Source: an uncultured Eubacterium sp.
Lineage (GTDB): Bacteria; Bacillota; Clostridia; Peptostreptococcales; Anaerovoracaceae
Reading direction: 5' to 3'
Length of the DNA stretch: 22,255 nt
Assembly: GCA_937966095.1 (NCBI GenBank)
Contig: CALCKF010000083.1
Span: 1 to 22,255, forward strand
The translations under genes were made by a program, and so were the position numbers. Below the pieces are notes generated by a model. That model worked only from the letters and a program-made list of their open reading frames with translations, made no database searches and was not told the DNA's origin. This document shows, in pieces, positions 14,927 through 22,255 of the stretch. Numbering within the stretch: the first letter of the stretch is position 1; each line of letters opens with the position of its first letter.

Positions 14927-16588
14927 ATGAGAGTAACAGGATCACAACTGGTTGCTGAGATCTTATTGGAGCACGGTGTTGACACAGTGTTCGGCTATCC
15001 GGGAGGAACCGCGCTGAATCTTTATGATACACTGTACGAATACAGAGATAGGATAAGGCACATATTGACGGCACATGAACAGGGTGCGGCTCATGCCGCA
15101 GACGGATATTACAGAGCAACAGGTAAAACAGGCGTCGTCTTTGCTACCAGCGGTCCGGGAGCTACAAATCTCGTTACGGGCATAGCCACTGCTTTTATGG
15201 ACAGCATCCCTATGGTGGCCATAACGGCAAATGTGCCGGATAACCTGATAGGAAGAGATGCTTTTCAGGAAATATGCATAACCGGAGTAGCTATGCCGAT
15301 AACTAAGCATACATTCTTTATAAACAGGATCGAAGATCTGGCAGATGCTTTGAGAAATGCTTTCAGAATAGCTAACAGCGGCAGGAAAGGCCCCGTACTT
15401 ATAGATATTACAAAAGATGTTACTGCAGCGAAGACTGATTACAAGCCATCTGAACCGCTTCCGCTGAATCCTCCTCCCGTTTTTTCAGATGAGGAGGTAC
15501 AGGAAGCTGCGGCTATGATCAACGCCGCAGAACGTCCTGTAGTATATTTCGGAGGAGGAGTTGCCGCATCGGATGCCGGCAAAGAGCTCAATCAGCTCCT
15601 TGAGATCGCAGATATGCCTGCAACATATACACTAATGGCCGCCGGTATACTTGGTTATGAAAACAGACGCAATCTCGGCCTTATAGGCATGCATGGCAGC
15701 ATTGCCGCCAATAAGGCAGTTGACAGAGCTGATCTGGTCATAGCCCTGGGTGCAAGATTCAGCGACAGAGTCGCTCTTAACCCTGAAAAATTTGCAAAAA
15801 AAGCACGCAAGCTTCAAATAGATATAGATACCAGCGAGCTCAATAAAAACGTTCTGGTGGATCTCGGTATAACTGCAGATATAAAACAGTTTCTTACAAA
15901 GCTTATTCCGCTGATCAGAAAAAAAGATCACAAAGAATGGGTTTCACAGGCAGCAGAATGGAAAAAGAAAACCGGAGACGTAAAATGCCAGGGAGCGGAT
16001 CTTCATCCCAGCGAGATCGTACAGACCGTATGCGACCTCACTGATAAGGAAACCATATATGTTACTGATGTCGGCCAGCATCAGATGTGGGCTGCACAGT
16101 ATCTAAAGCATGACAGGACCAAGGACTTCATAACCAGCGGCGGACTCGGTACCATGGGATTCGGATACGGCGCTGCCATCGGTGCCCAGATAGGGTGCCC
16201 TGACAAGAGGGTAATACACTTTACCGGTGACGGTTCTTTCCATATGAACCTTAACGAGGCATGTACTGCAGTAAGTCAGGAGCTCCCTATAATAACCATT
16301 ATTATGAACAACAGAGTACTGGGTATGGTATACCAGTGGCAGACATCTTTCTATGGCAAAAGATACGCCGCAACCACTCCTGAAAGAAAAACTAATTTTC
16401 CTAAGCTTGCAGAAGCTTTCGGAGCCAAAGGTTTTTCGGCAAACAATCCTAAGGAGTTTGAAGAAGCCTTTAAAAAAGCATTGCAGGAAAAAGGCCCTGT
16501 ATGGATCGACTGTGCAATAGCCAGGGATGAAAGGGTTCTCCCTATGATACCTGGCGGCGGAACAATAGAGGACATGATCATAGGTTGA
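14927..16588 (+). CDS. ilvB: Acetolactate synthase large (catalytic) subunit
   Basis: IlvB is the thiamine-diphosphate enzyme that makes acetolactate or acetohydroxybutyrate, the first common step to valine, leucine and isoleucine. The 553-residue protein has the three usual domains: PYR (about 1-165, catalytic E51 in AHEQGAAHAADG), a central domain (about 185-320), and a PP domain with the ThDP motif starting GDGS (G434) and ending near NNRVLGMVYQWQ. It is the biosynthetic form, since a regulatory subunit follows. ATG 14927 is preceded by AAGGAGG. It is the first gene of ilvBNCD; the next start is 13 bases after its stop. Confidence 0.96.
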   Translation: MRVTGSQLVAEILLEHGVDTVFGYPGGTALNLYDTLYEYRDRIRHILTAHEQGAAHAADGYYRATGKTGVVFATSGPGATNLVTGIATAFMDSIPMVAITANVPDNLIGRDAFQEICITGVAMPITKHTFFINRIEDLADALRNAFRIANSGRKGPVLIDITKDVTAAKTDYKPSEPLPLNPPPVFSDEEVQEAAAMINAAERPVVYFGGGVAASDAGKELNQLLEIADMPATYTLMAAGILGYENRRNLGLIGMHGSIAANKAVDRADLVIALGARFSDRVALNPEKFAKKARKLQIDIDTSELNKNVLVDLGITADIKQFLTKLIPLIRKKDHKEWVSQAAEWKKKTGDVKCQGADLHPSEIVQTVCDLTDKETIYVTDVGQHQMWAAQYLKHDRTKDFITSGGLGTMGFGYGAAIGAQIGCPDKRVIHFTGDGSFHMNLNEACTAVSQELPIITIIMNNRVLGMVYQWQTSFYGKRYAATTPERKTNFPKLAEAFGAKGFSANNPKEFEEAFKKALQEKGPVWIDCAIARDERVLPMIPGGGTIEDMIIG

Positions 16589-16601
16589 CAGGAGGGTAGA
16601 T

Positions 16602-17111
16602 ATGGATAAGGAAATCAGAAAAGAAGTCATCAGTATACTGGTCGATAATCAGGCCAATGTCCTGACAAGAGTCAGCAGCCTGTTCGGAAGGAGAGGCTTC
16701 AACATAGATTCCCTAACGGTGTCGGCTACTAACGATCCAAAGCTTTCGAGGATAACCGTAGTGTTTACAGGAACACGTCAGGGACTTCACCAGATAATAA
16801 CTCAGACAGCAAAACTGGAAGTGGTAAAAAAGATATTTACTCTTGAATCAGGCAACAGCATATATCGCGAGCTTCTTCTCCTAAAAGTTAAAGCAGACAA
16901 AACCGAAAGGTCTGCTATCAAGGAAGTCGTAGAAATATACAGAGGCAGGATAGTAGATCTTTCCAAAAACAGCCTTATAATTGAAATCACAGGAGATTCC
17001 GACAAACTTGATGCCTTTATGGACATGATGAGCTGTCATGATATAATGGAAGTGTGCAGGACCGGTATAACCGGTATAGGCAGAGGTGCAAGCTGGCACG
17101 AGGAGCAATAA
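16602..17111 (+). CDS. ilvN: Acetolactate synthase small (regulatory) subunit
   Basis: The regulatory subunit activates IlvB and confers valine feedback inhibition. The 169-residue protein has an N-terminal ACT domain (about 8-80), with ISILVDNQANVLTRVSSLFGRRGFNIDSL close to the family consensus, and a C-terminal ALS_ss domain ending around VCRTGITGIGRG. This is the usual length of the IlvH/IlvN group. ATG 16602 follows AGGAGGG. Tight spacing to ilvB implies cotranscription. The symbol ilvH would be equally acceptable. Confidence 0.95.
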   Translation: MDKEIRKEVISILVDNQANVLTRVSSLFGRRGFNIDSLTVSATNDPKLSRITVVFTGTRQGLHQIITQTAKLEVVKKIFTLESGNSIYRELLLLKVKADKTERSAIKEVVEIYRGRIVDLSKNSLIIEITGDSDKLDAFMDMMSCHDIMEVCRTGITGIGRGASWHEEQ

Positions 17112-17153
17112 CAGTTGATAATTTAAAATTTAAATAAAAAGGAGACGAAAAAA

Positions 17154-18149
17154 ATGATCAAAAAGTATTATGACCAGGATTGTAATCTTGGATTATTGGA
17201 CGGAAAAACAGTTGCTATCATAGGTTTCGGAAGTCAGGGACATGCTCATGCCATGAACCTCAACGAAAGCGGAGTGGACGTTGTTGTCGGCCTCAGACCA
17301 GGTTCTGCTCATACTGCAAAAGCAGAAGCTGCAGGGCTCAAAGTCATGGGGATAGAAGAGGCTGCAGAAGCCGGTGATATAGTAATGATACTTACACCTG
17401 ACGAACTTCAGGCTTCTATTTATAAAAACCAGATAGAAAAGCATATGAAGGAAGGGAATATCCTCATGTTCGCCCATGGATTCAACATCCATTACAACCA
17501 GATCACTCCTGCAAAATATCTGGATGTAATAATGGTTGCGCCTAAAGGCCCTGGCCATACCGTAAGAAGCCAGTATGTAGAAGGCAAGGGCGTACCAAGC
17601 CTGATCGCAGTTTATCAGGATGCTTCCGGTAAAGCAAAGGACTATGCCCTGGCTTACGCGAGTGGTATAGGCGCAGGCCGTGCAGGTATACTTGAAACCA
17701 CCTTCAAAGAAGAAACTGAAACTGACCTGTTCGGTGAGCAGGCTGTTCTCTGCGGCGGTGTCACTGAGCTGATGAAGGCCGGCTTCGATACTCTGGTTGA
17801 AGCAGGCTATGAACCTGAAATGGCTTACTTCGAATGCATCCATGAAATGAAACTCATCGTTGACCTGATCAACGAAGGCGGTTTTGACAAGATGAGATAC
17901 TCCATTTCCAACACTGCTGAATACGGTGACTACAGAACCGGTACAAGAATCATAACAGAAGATACGAGAAAAGAAATGAAAAAAGTTCTTTCAGAAATAC
18001 AGGACGGAACATTCGCAAGCGAATTCATTCAGGAATTTAACGCCGGCGGCAAAGCAAGATTCCTTGCAACAAGAAGAAAGGAAGCTTCACATCTCCTCTG
18101 CAAGGTAGGCGAAGATCTCCGAAAGATGATGAGCTGGCTCAAAAAATAG
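17154..18149 (+). CDS. ilvC: Ketol-acid reductoisomerase, class I
   Basis: IlvC performs a Mg2+-dependent alkyl shift and NAD(P)H reduction of acetolactate to 2,3-dihydroxyisovalerate. At 331 residues it is the short class I form. The Rossmann segment GFGSQGHAHAMNL (24-36) leads to the cofactor loop GLRPGS (46-51), whose Arg and Ser suggest NADPH. MFAHGFNIHYNQI carries the catalytic His, and the knotted C-terminal domain has ETDLFGEQAVLCGG, GYEPEMAYFECIHEMKLI and the SNTAEYGD motif. ATG 17154 is preceded by AAGGAG. It is 42 AT-rich bases after ilvN and followed by a structured spacer before ilvD. Confidence 0.97.
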   Translation: MIKKYYDQDCNLGLLDGKTVAIIGFGSQGHAHAMNLNESGVDVVVGLRPGSAHTAKAEAAGLKVMGIEEAAEAGDIVMILTPDELQASIYKNQIEKHMKEGNILMFAHGFNIHYNQITPAKYLDVIMVAPKGPGHTVRSQYVEGKGVPSLIAVYQDASGKAKDYALAYASGIGAGRAGILETTFKEETETDLFGEQAVLCGGVTELMKAGFDTLVEAGYEPEMAYFECIHEMKLIVDLINEGGFDKMRYSISNTAEYGDYRTGTRIITEDTRKEMKKVLSEIQDGTFASEFIQEFNAGGKARFLATRRKEASHLLCKVGEDLRKMMSWLKK

Positions 18150-18191
18150 TTTTACAGCAGCAGTATAAAATATTATAAATACGTAATATAT

Positions 18192-18279
18192 TAAAAAGTT
18201 TGCCCGGCAATAAGCCACAGGTGCTACCGCAGACATGTAAGAGGCAGCACCTGCGGATGTTGTCTTCGCAAACTTTTTA
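18192..18279 (+). promoter_or_regulatory. Large hairpin element between ilvC and ilvD
   Basis: An outer 12-bp perfect stem (18192-18203 with 18268-18279, containing AGTTTGC/GCAAACT) encloses an inner 8-bp stem CAGGTGCT (18218-18225) with AGCACCTG (18246-18253). The inner stem competes with another, CCGCAG (18227-18232) with CTGCGG (18251-18256), because both use 18251-18253. The outer 3' arm ends in TTTTT, so it could act as a partial terminator, an mRNA stabiliser protecting ilvBNC, or a switch. I do not recognise an RNA family. Confidence 0.6.
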
Positions 18280-18312
18280 TATTATCTGGATATTTATAGA
18301 AAGGAAGTAAAT

Positions 18313-19971
18313 ATGCGTAGCGATAAAGTTACTAAAGGGATAGAAAAGGCTCCTATGCGAAGTCTTTTTTATGCAATGGGCTATACAAAAGAGGAACTGG
18401 AACGTCCTTTGATAGGCGTAGTTTCTGCAAAAAGTGAAATAGTTCCCGGTCATATCCACCTTGACAAGGTTGCAGAAGCTGTAAAGGCCGGAGTAAGGAT
18501 GGCAGGAGGCACACCTGTAGAAATCCCTTCAATAGGTGTATGTGACGGCATAGCTATGGGACATATAGGCATGAAATACAGCCTGGCAAGCCGTGAACTT
18601 ATTGCAGACAGTGTGGAAACTATGGCAATGGCTCATGCCTTTGACGGGCTCGTACTGGTGCCTAACTGTGATAAGATAGTGCCTGGTATGATAATGGCCG
18701 CTGTAAGAATAAACATACCTACCGTCGTATGTTCGGGCGGCCCTATGATGTCGGGACTTGTAAACGGAGAAGAAACCAGTCTCTCAAAGATGTTTGAGGC
18801 AGTAGGTGCCAGAAAGGCGAACATCATAGATGATGCTCAACTCCTTGAATTTGAAGAGAACACATGCCCCGGATGCGGTTCATGTTCCGGCATGTATACC
18901 GCCAACAGCATGAACTGTCTGTCTGAAGCCATAGGTATAGCACTTCCCGGCAATGGTACCATACCGGCGGTCGACAGCGGCAGGATCCGTCTTGCAAAAC
19001 ACGCCGGCATGGCAATAATGGGTCTTGTGAACAAAGATATAAAAGCCCGGGATATAATCAACGAAAAATCAATAAGAAACGCTCTGGCCTGCGATATGGC
19101 TCTCGGATGCTCATCAAACAGTGTGCTCCACCTGCTGGCCATCGCCAATGAAGCCGGGGTGGATCTGGATCTGAATATATTCAACGAATTCAGTGAAAAG
19201 GTTCCTAACCTCTGTCATCTTGCCCCGGCCGGAGGCACTCACATGCATGACCTCAACAATGCGGGCGGTCTTATGGCTGTATTCAGCGAACTCACGAAAA
19301 AAGGCCTCATCGATGAAAGCCTCATTACTGCAACCGGGAAAACAGTAGGCGAAAACATGCAGGGTGCCTTTGTAAAGAACTATGATATAATAAGGCCTAT
19401 AGATGATCCATACAGCGAAACAGGCGGCATAGCGATAATGTGGGGCAATATAGCACAGGACGGATGCGTCGTAAAGAGAAGTGCCGTAGCTCCGGAAATG
19501 CTTTCTCACAGCGGACCTGCAAGAGTATTCGACTGTGAGGAGGATGCCATTGCCTCGATATACGCCGGCGATATAGTCGACGGGGATGTTGTTGTCATCA
19601 GATATGAAGGGCCTAAAGGCGGCCCGGGAATGAGAGAAATGCTCAATCCTACAAGTGCTCTTGCAGGCATGAAGCTGGATAAAACTGTAGCACTGATAAC
19701 AGACGGGCGCTTTAGCGGAGCAAGCAGAGGCGCTTCCATAGGTCATGTGTGTCCTGAGGCTGCCGCAGGAGGCAATATCGGCCTTTTGAAGGAAGGAGAC
19801 ATCATAGACATAGATATACCTAATGCCAGCATAAATGCACGAGTTTCCGAAGAGGAATTCTCCGAAAGACGCGCATCATACGCAGCACCTGCTCCTAATG
19901 TAACAGGCGGATGGCTGTCCAGATACATGAGAAATGTATCCTCAGCTGCAAAGGGTGCTGTTATGGAATAA
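18313..19971 (+). CDS. ilvD: Dihydroxy-acid dehydratase
   Basis: IlvD dehydrates 2,3-dihydroxyisovalerate (and the isoleucine analogue) to the 2-keto acid. The 552-residue protein belongs to the IlvD/Edd family. Cluster ligands are expected at C119 (VPNCDK) and C191 (GSCSGMYTANSM). The early segment reads IVPGHIHL, as in the E. coli enzyme, not PCNMHL as in the [2Fe-2S] plant and mycobacterial type, which suggests an oxygen-labile [4Fe-4S] enzyme suited to an anaerobe. DGRFSGASRG and GHVCPEAAAGG mark the C-terminal region. ATG 18313 follows AAAGGAAG. It lies 163 bases after ilvC, across the hairpin element. Confidence 0.96.
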   Translation: MRSDKVTKGIEKAPMRSLFYAMGYTKEELERPLIGVVSAKSEIVPGHIHLDKVAEAVKAGVRMAGGTPVEIPSIGVCDGIAMGHIGMKYSLASRELIADSVETMAMAHAFDGLVLVPNCDKIVPGMIMAAVRINIPTVVCSGGPMMSGLVNGEETSLSKMFEAVGARKANIIDDAQLLEFEENTCPGCGSCSGMYTANSMNCLSEAIGIALPGNGTIPAVDSGRIRLAKHAGMAIMGLVNKDIKARDIINEKSIRNALACDMALGCSSNSVLHLLAIANEAGVDLDLNIFNEFSEKVPNLCHLAPAGGTHMHDLNNAGGLMAVFSELTKKGLIDESLITATGKTVGENMQGAFVKNYDIIRPIDDPYSETGGIAIMWGNIAQDGCVVKRSAVAPEMLSHSGPARVFDCEEDAIASIYAGDIVDGDVVVIRYEGPKGGPGMREMLNPTSALAGMKLDKTVALITDGRFSGASRGASIGHVCPEAAAGGNIGLLKEGDIIDIDIPNASINARVSEEEFSERRASYAAPAPNVTGGWLSRYMRNVSSAAKGAVME

Positions 19972-20007
19972 CAGCTTTTCACACTGAACCGACAAAGGAG
20001 GAATATA

Positions 20008-21243
20008 ATGGGTAAAACAGCGTTTGTTGGCGGTCTTTTGATTGACGGTACAGGAGCTGAGGCTGTAAACAACAGCCTGGTCCTTATAGACGACAGCAGG
20101 ATCACATATGCCGGCCCTTCATCAGACATACCTGACGAATATGAAATATACGACATCACAGGTAAGACTATCATGCCGGGTCTTATAGACACACATCTTC
20201 ATTTTTCAGGCAACCTTACTGAAAACGACAACGACTGGGTGATGGAAAACAATATCCAGAAAGCTGTTGTTGCAGTACAGCAGGCTCATGAATGCCTGGA
20301 TGCAGGGCTGACTACAGTCGGAGAAATATCCAGGTTCGGCATACATATAAGGAATATGATCGAAGCAAAAGTCATGACCGGACCGAGAATAGTCGCAACG
20401 GGTCTAGGCTTCTGTGCAACAGCAGGGCATGGAGATTCCCACGGTCTTTCTGTAGAACTGAACATGAATGCTCATCCTTGGGCAGAATGTGCAGATGGGC
20501 CATGGGAGCTCCGAAAAGCGGTAAGACGCAGGATACGTGAAAATCCTGATGCCATAAAAATATGGTCTACCGGAGGCGGTATATGGCGCTGGGAATCCGG
20601 AATGGATCAGCACTATACCATGGAGGAGATACAGGCTGTCGCCGATGAATGCAGGATGAGAGGGATCCCTTTATGGACCCATTGTTTCGGCAGCGCATAC
20701 AATTCGGTAAAAGCCGGCTCGAATTTTATAATTCACGGCTGGGACCTCAACGATGAAACGATAGATATCATGTCTGAAAACGGTATAATGCTCTGTCCCA
20801 CCATAAGCTTCCTGCCTGCATGGTTCAATGCGTATCCGCCTAAATACATCCCTCAGCTGCATGATGCATATCCCGGAGAAACAGTGACCGAAAAGGAACT
20901 CAACCGTATATACGATAATATCAGGAAGGCATTCTCAAAGGGCATAATACTTACTATAGGATCAGATTCTTTCAATTCAAAAATCACGCCTTACGGAGAA
21001 ACAGCTCTGACTGAGATATACGAATTTGTCAGCAAAGCCGGCCTCAGCGAAATGGATACCATCGTTGCAGCTACCCTCAACGGAGCTAAAGCACTGCGTG
21101 TAGATGATATAACAGGGTCACTGGAGAAAGGGAAAAGCGCAGATTTGCTGGTGATAAACGGAGATCCTCTTAAAGATATAACTGCTATATCGACCGACAA
21201 TATGGATATCATAATGAAAGAAGGAAATTTCATAAAAAACTGA
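20008..21243 (+). CDS. Imidazolonepropionase-like amidohydrolase
   Basis: A metal-dependent amidohydrolase-superfamily protein of 411 residues (COG1228-like; prolidase and imidazolonepropionase relatives). It has a small beta-sandwich formed by both termini and a TIM barrel. Metal-site residues are visible: H63 and H65 (DTHLHF), K184 (DAIKIWSTGG, probable carboxylated Lys), H225 (WTHCFG), H243 (IHGWD) and D320 (IGSD). No signal peptide is seen, so it should be cytosolic. Possible substrates include cyclic amides, lactams or Xaa-Pro type dipeptides; none can be chosen. The start follows AAAGGAGG and lies 36 bases after ilvD with no terminator between, so it looks like the last gene of the ilv operon, an unusual position for such an enzyme. 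Confidence 0.87.
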   Translation: MGKTAFVGGLLIDGTGAEAVNNSLVLIDDSRITYAGPSSDIPDEYEIYDITGKTIMPGLIDTHLHFSGNLTENDNDWVMENNIQKAVVAVQQAHECLDAGLTTVGEISRFGIHIRNMIEAKVMTGPRIVATGLGFCATAGHGDSHGLSVELNMNAHPWAECADGPWELRKAVRRRIRENPDAIKIWSTGGGIWRWESGMDQHYTMEEIQAVADECRMRGIPLWTHCFGSAYNSVKAGSNFIIHGWDLNDETIDIMSENGIMLCPTISFLPAWFNAYPPKYIPQLHDAYPGETVTEKELNRIYDNIRKAFSKGIILTIGSDSFNSKITPYGETALTEIYEFVSKAGLSEMDTIVAATLNGAKALRVDDITGSLEKGKSADLLVINGDPLKDITAISTDNMDIIMKEGNFIKN

Positions 21244-21271
21244 CCACTGATGAAGAGGTATTTCCCTTGTA

Positions 21272-21318
21272 AAACAACGCAGGTGTTTTATCACCTGCGT
21301 TGTTTCTGTTATTTTTTA
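21272..21318 (+). terminator. Strong terminator of the ilv operon
   Basis: A perfect 14-bp stem (21272-21285 with 21292-21305, six-base loop) is followed by CTGTTATTTTTT. It ends the transcript 28 bases after the amidohydrolase stop. Confidence 0.92.
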
Positions 21319-21319
21319 T

Positions 21320-21690
21320 TTATTTTACACTGCGTCGCTTTTTATTTACCGCTGCTGCGACGACACCTGAGACTGATACAAGAAGCAATATGAACCATAC
21401 TGTCATCGCCCGTTTCAGGTTGGACCATATGAGGTTTTAGACTCATCTCCTGTTCATGTTTATATCCGCAAATACTGCATTCGTATTCTATAATACCGAT
21501 GAGACTCTATATTCGTTTTAATTCCGCACTCACATGCTTTCCAATGGCCGGCCTCATCGGATCACCACCCGCTATAACTGTGTAGCTGCAGATATAACCG
21601 GTTTTCAGACTTCAATATATGATACGCTTCATCGTCGCTATCAAACACCTCAAAATCCGCAGACAGCTTTTTAATTTTATACCCTGAAAT
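21320..21690 (-). pseudogene. Decayed C-terminus of a cell-surface protein
   Basis: No intact gene is present, but the minus strand encodes pieces of a surface-protein tail in successive frames. One frame reads LSADFEVFDSDDEAYHIL and then, beyond an in-frame TGA (about 21565), GHWKACECGIKTNIESH. A second frame continues IEYECSICGYKHE to QPETGDDS. A third reads WFILLLVSVSGVVAAAV followed by NKKRRSVK and TAA at 21320-21322. Put together they give the common order HW-x-CECG, CxxCGY, TGD anchor, hydrophobic span, basic tail. At least one stop and two frameshifts separate the pieces. It lies directly after the orphan HTH gene. Confidence 0.7.
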
Positions 21691-21697
21691 TTATGTA

Positions 21698-21985
21698 TTA
21701 TAATTTTTTATATCCAGAGGGTCTGTCATACATTCCCAGAGATCCTGCCGCATAAGATTCCTTCCATCTGGCTGCCGCTCTCTCTATTCTCTTTGAGCCT
21801 AATATTTTTATGTCAAACCCTGCCTCTCTGAATATATCGCTGGGCCTTTTGCCCTTGTTATACTCTTCCATAAACATATATTTGAATTCTGTGGAATATA
21901 CTATGCGGTTACCATTTACGCTTACAACGAAAGGGCTTCTTTCCAATATTTCTATTTCCTTTTCTGTCAATCTTCCCCTTCCCAT
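21698..21985 (-). CDS. Small HTH-domain protein, possibly transposase OrfA-like
   Basis: A 95-residue protein starting MGRGRLTEKEIEILERSPFV, then RIVYSTEFKYMFMEEYNKGK, PSDIFREAGFDIKILGSKRI and AARWKESYAAGSLG. This pattern resembles the short HTH proteins that form the first ORF of IS3-type elements in clostridia; this is recognised by pattern only. No second transposase ORF or terminal inverted repeats are seen nearby, so it is an orphan or a domesticated regulator. ATG 21985 has a strong GGAGG seven bases upstream. It begins only 19 bases after the stop of the surface-protein gene to its right, so the two are probably cotranscribed. Confidence 0.65.
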   Translation of the reverse strand: MGRGRLTEKEIEILERSPFVVSVNGNRIVYSTEFKYMFMEEYNKGKRPSDIFREAGFDIKILGSKRIERAAARWKESYAAGSLGMYDRPSGYKKL

Positions 21986-22004
21986 TATTTACCTCCAATT
22001 TCAA

Positions 22005-22253
22005 TTATTGTCTGTTTCTTCCTTTGCCGTTCAATGCGATGGTTGATACCATTCCCAGTAAAGCTATACAGCAGATAATCATCCAGAACCCCGGTTTTGA
22101 ATCATCGCCTGTCTGCGCTGCATCATCTAACGAGCCAGATCCGGCAGTTTCCTGCTGGTCTCCTTTATCACCGTCATCAGGGTCATCTGTCATTTCCCCA
22201 TCATTTATTTTCTCATAAGCATTGATAAATATCGCTTTGTCTGTTTCATCTGA
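22005..22253 (-). CDS. Cell-surface protein, C-terminal fragment (5' end outside window)
   Basis: The frame is open to the right edge, giving 82 residues. A short helical part (DKAIFINAYEKINDGE) leads to an Asp/Gly/Thr-rich linker, then QTGDDSKPG, a hydrophobic span (about 19 residues, FWMIICCIALLGMVSTIAL) and the basic tail NGKGRNRQ. That is the layout of a C-terminal wall/membrane sorting signal. The motif is QTGDD rather than LPXTG, a variant common in clostridial surface proteins; whether a sortase uses it is unknown. The N-terminal domains are not in the window, so function cannot be given. It is related in design to the decayed tail at 21320-21690. Confidence 0.75.
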   Translation of the reverse strand, partial: SDETDKAIFINAYEKINDGEMTDDPDDGDKGDQQETAGSGSLDDAAQTGDDSKPGFWMIICCIALLGMVSTIALNGKGRNRQ

Positions 22254-22255
22254 AT

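Noticed and set aside
21698..21985. Complete insertion sequence
   Set aside because: No second transposase frame, terminal inverted repeats or target duplication could be found around the HTH gene.
1..22255. tRNA, rRNA, CRISPR array, prophage or plasmid origin
   Set aside because: No matching structures, repeat-spacer units or phage/plasmid genes were seen on reading either strand.

Overview
The window looks like chromosomal DNA of a spore-forming clostridial bacterium (Bacillota, Clostridia). It is moderately AT-rich, uses AGA and ATA codons freely, has strong AGGAGG ribosome binding sites, carries spoIIR, has a T-box leader, and ends in Gram-positive surface-protein anchors. The genus cannot be named from the sequence alone.

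Layout. (1) 1-1890: the tail of a LysM protein, spoIIR behind a sigma-F-like promoter, and an EamA-type exporter. (2) 1920-9000, all on the minus strand: two parallel sigma-54 modules. Each has a PAS / AAA+ / Fis-type activator gene, then a terminator, then a -24/-12 promoter and one catabolic gene. The module with the activator at 4097-5572 drives a sodium:solute symporter (1920-3710). The module with the activator at 7374-8861 drives an AbgB-like M20 amidohydrolase (5752-7167). The two activators are paralogues with almost identical DNA-binding helices, and the two target promoters are preceded by clusters of the same AAGTCA motif. (3) 9060-9551: an Rrf2-family regulator with its own promoter and a repeat-rich operator. 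(4) 9667-14610, minus strand: leuA-leuC-leuD-leuB behind a leucine T-box leader. (5) 14855-21318, plus strand: a divergent ilvB-ilvN-ilvC-ilvD operon ending in an imidazolonepropionase-like amidohydrolase, with a large hairpin element between ilvC and ilvD. (6) 21320-22253, minus strand: a decayed surface-protein tail, a small orphan HTH gene, and the C-terminus of a second surface protein that runs off the window.

How it fits together. Regions 4 and 5 supply acetolactate synthase, reductoisomerase and dehydratase (valine branch) and the whole leucine branch; ilvA and ilvE are not in the window. The leu arm is controlled by uncharged tRNA-Leu through the T-box. Region 2 reads as an inducible uptake-and-hydrolysis system for an amide or N-acyl amino-acid type substrate (inference; the substrate is not identifiable). 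Its most distinctive feature is that two sister activators with near-identical recognition helices probably share operators and so co-regulate the transporter and the hydrolase.
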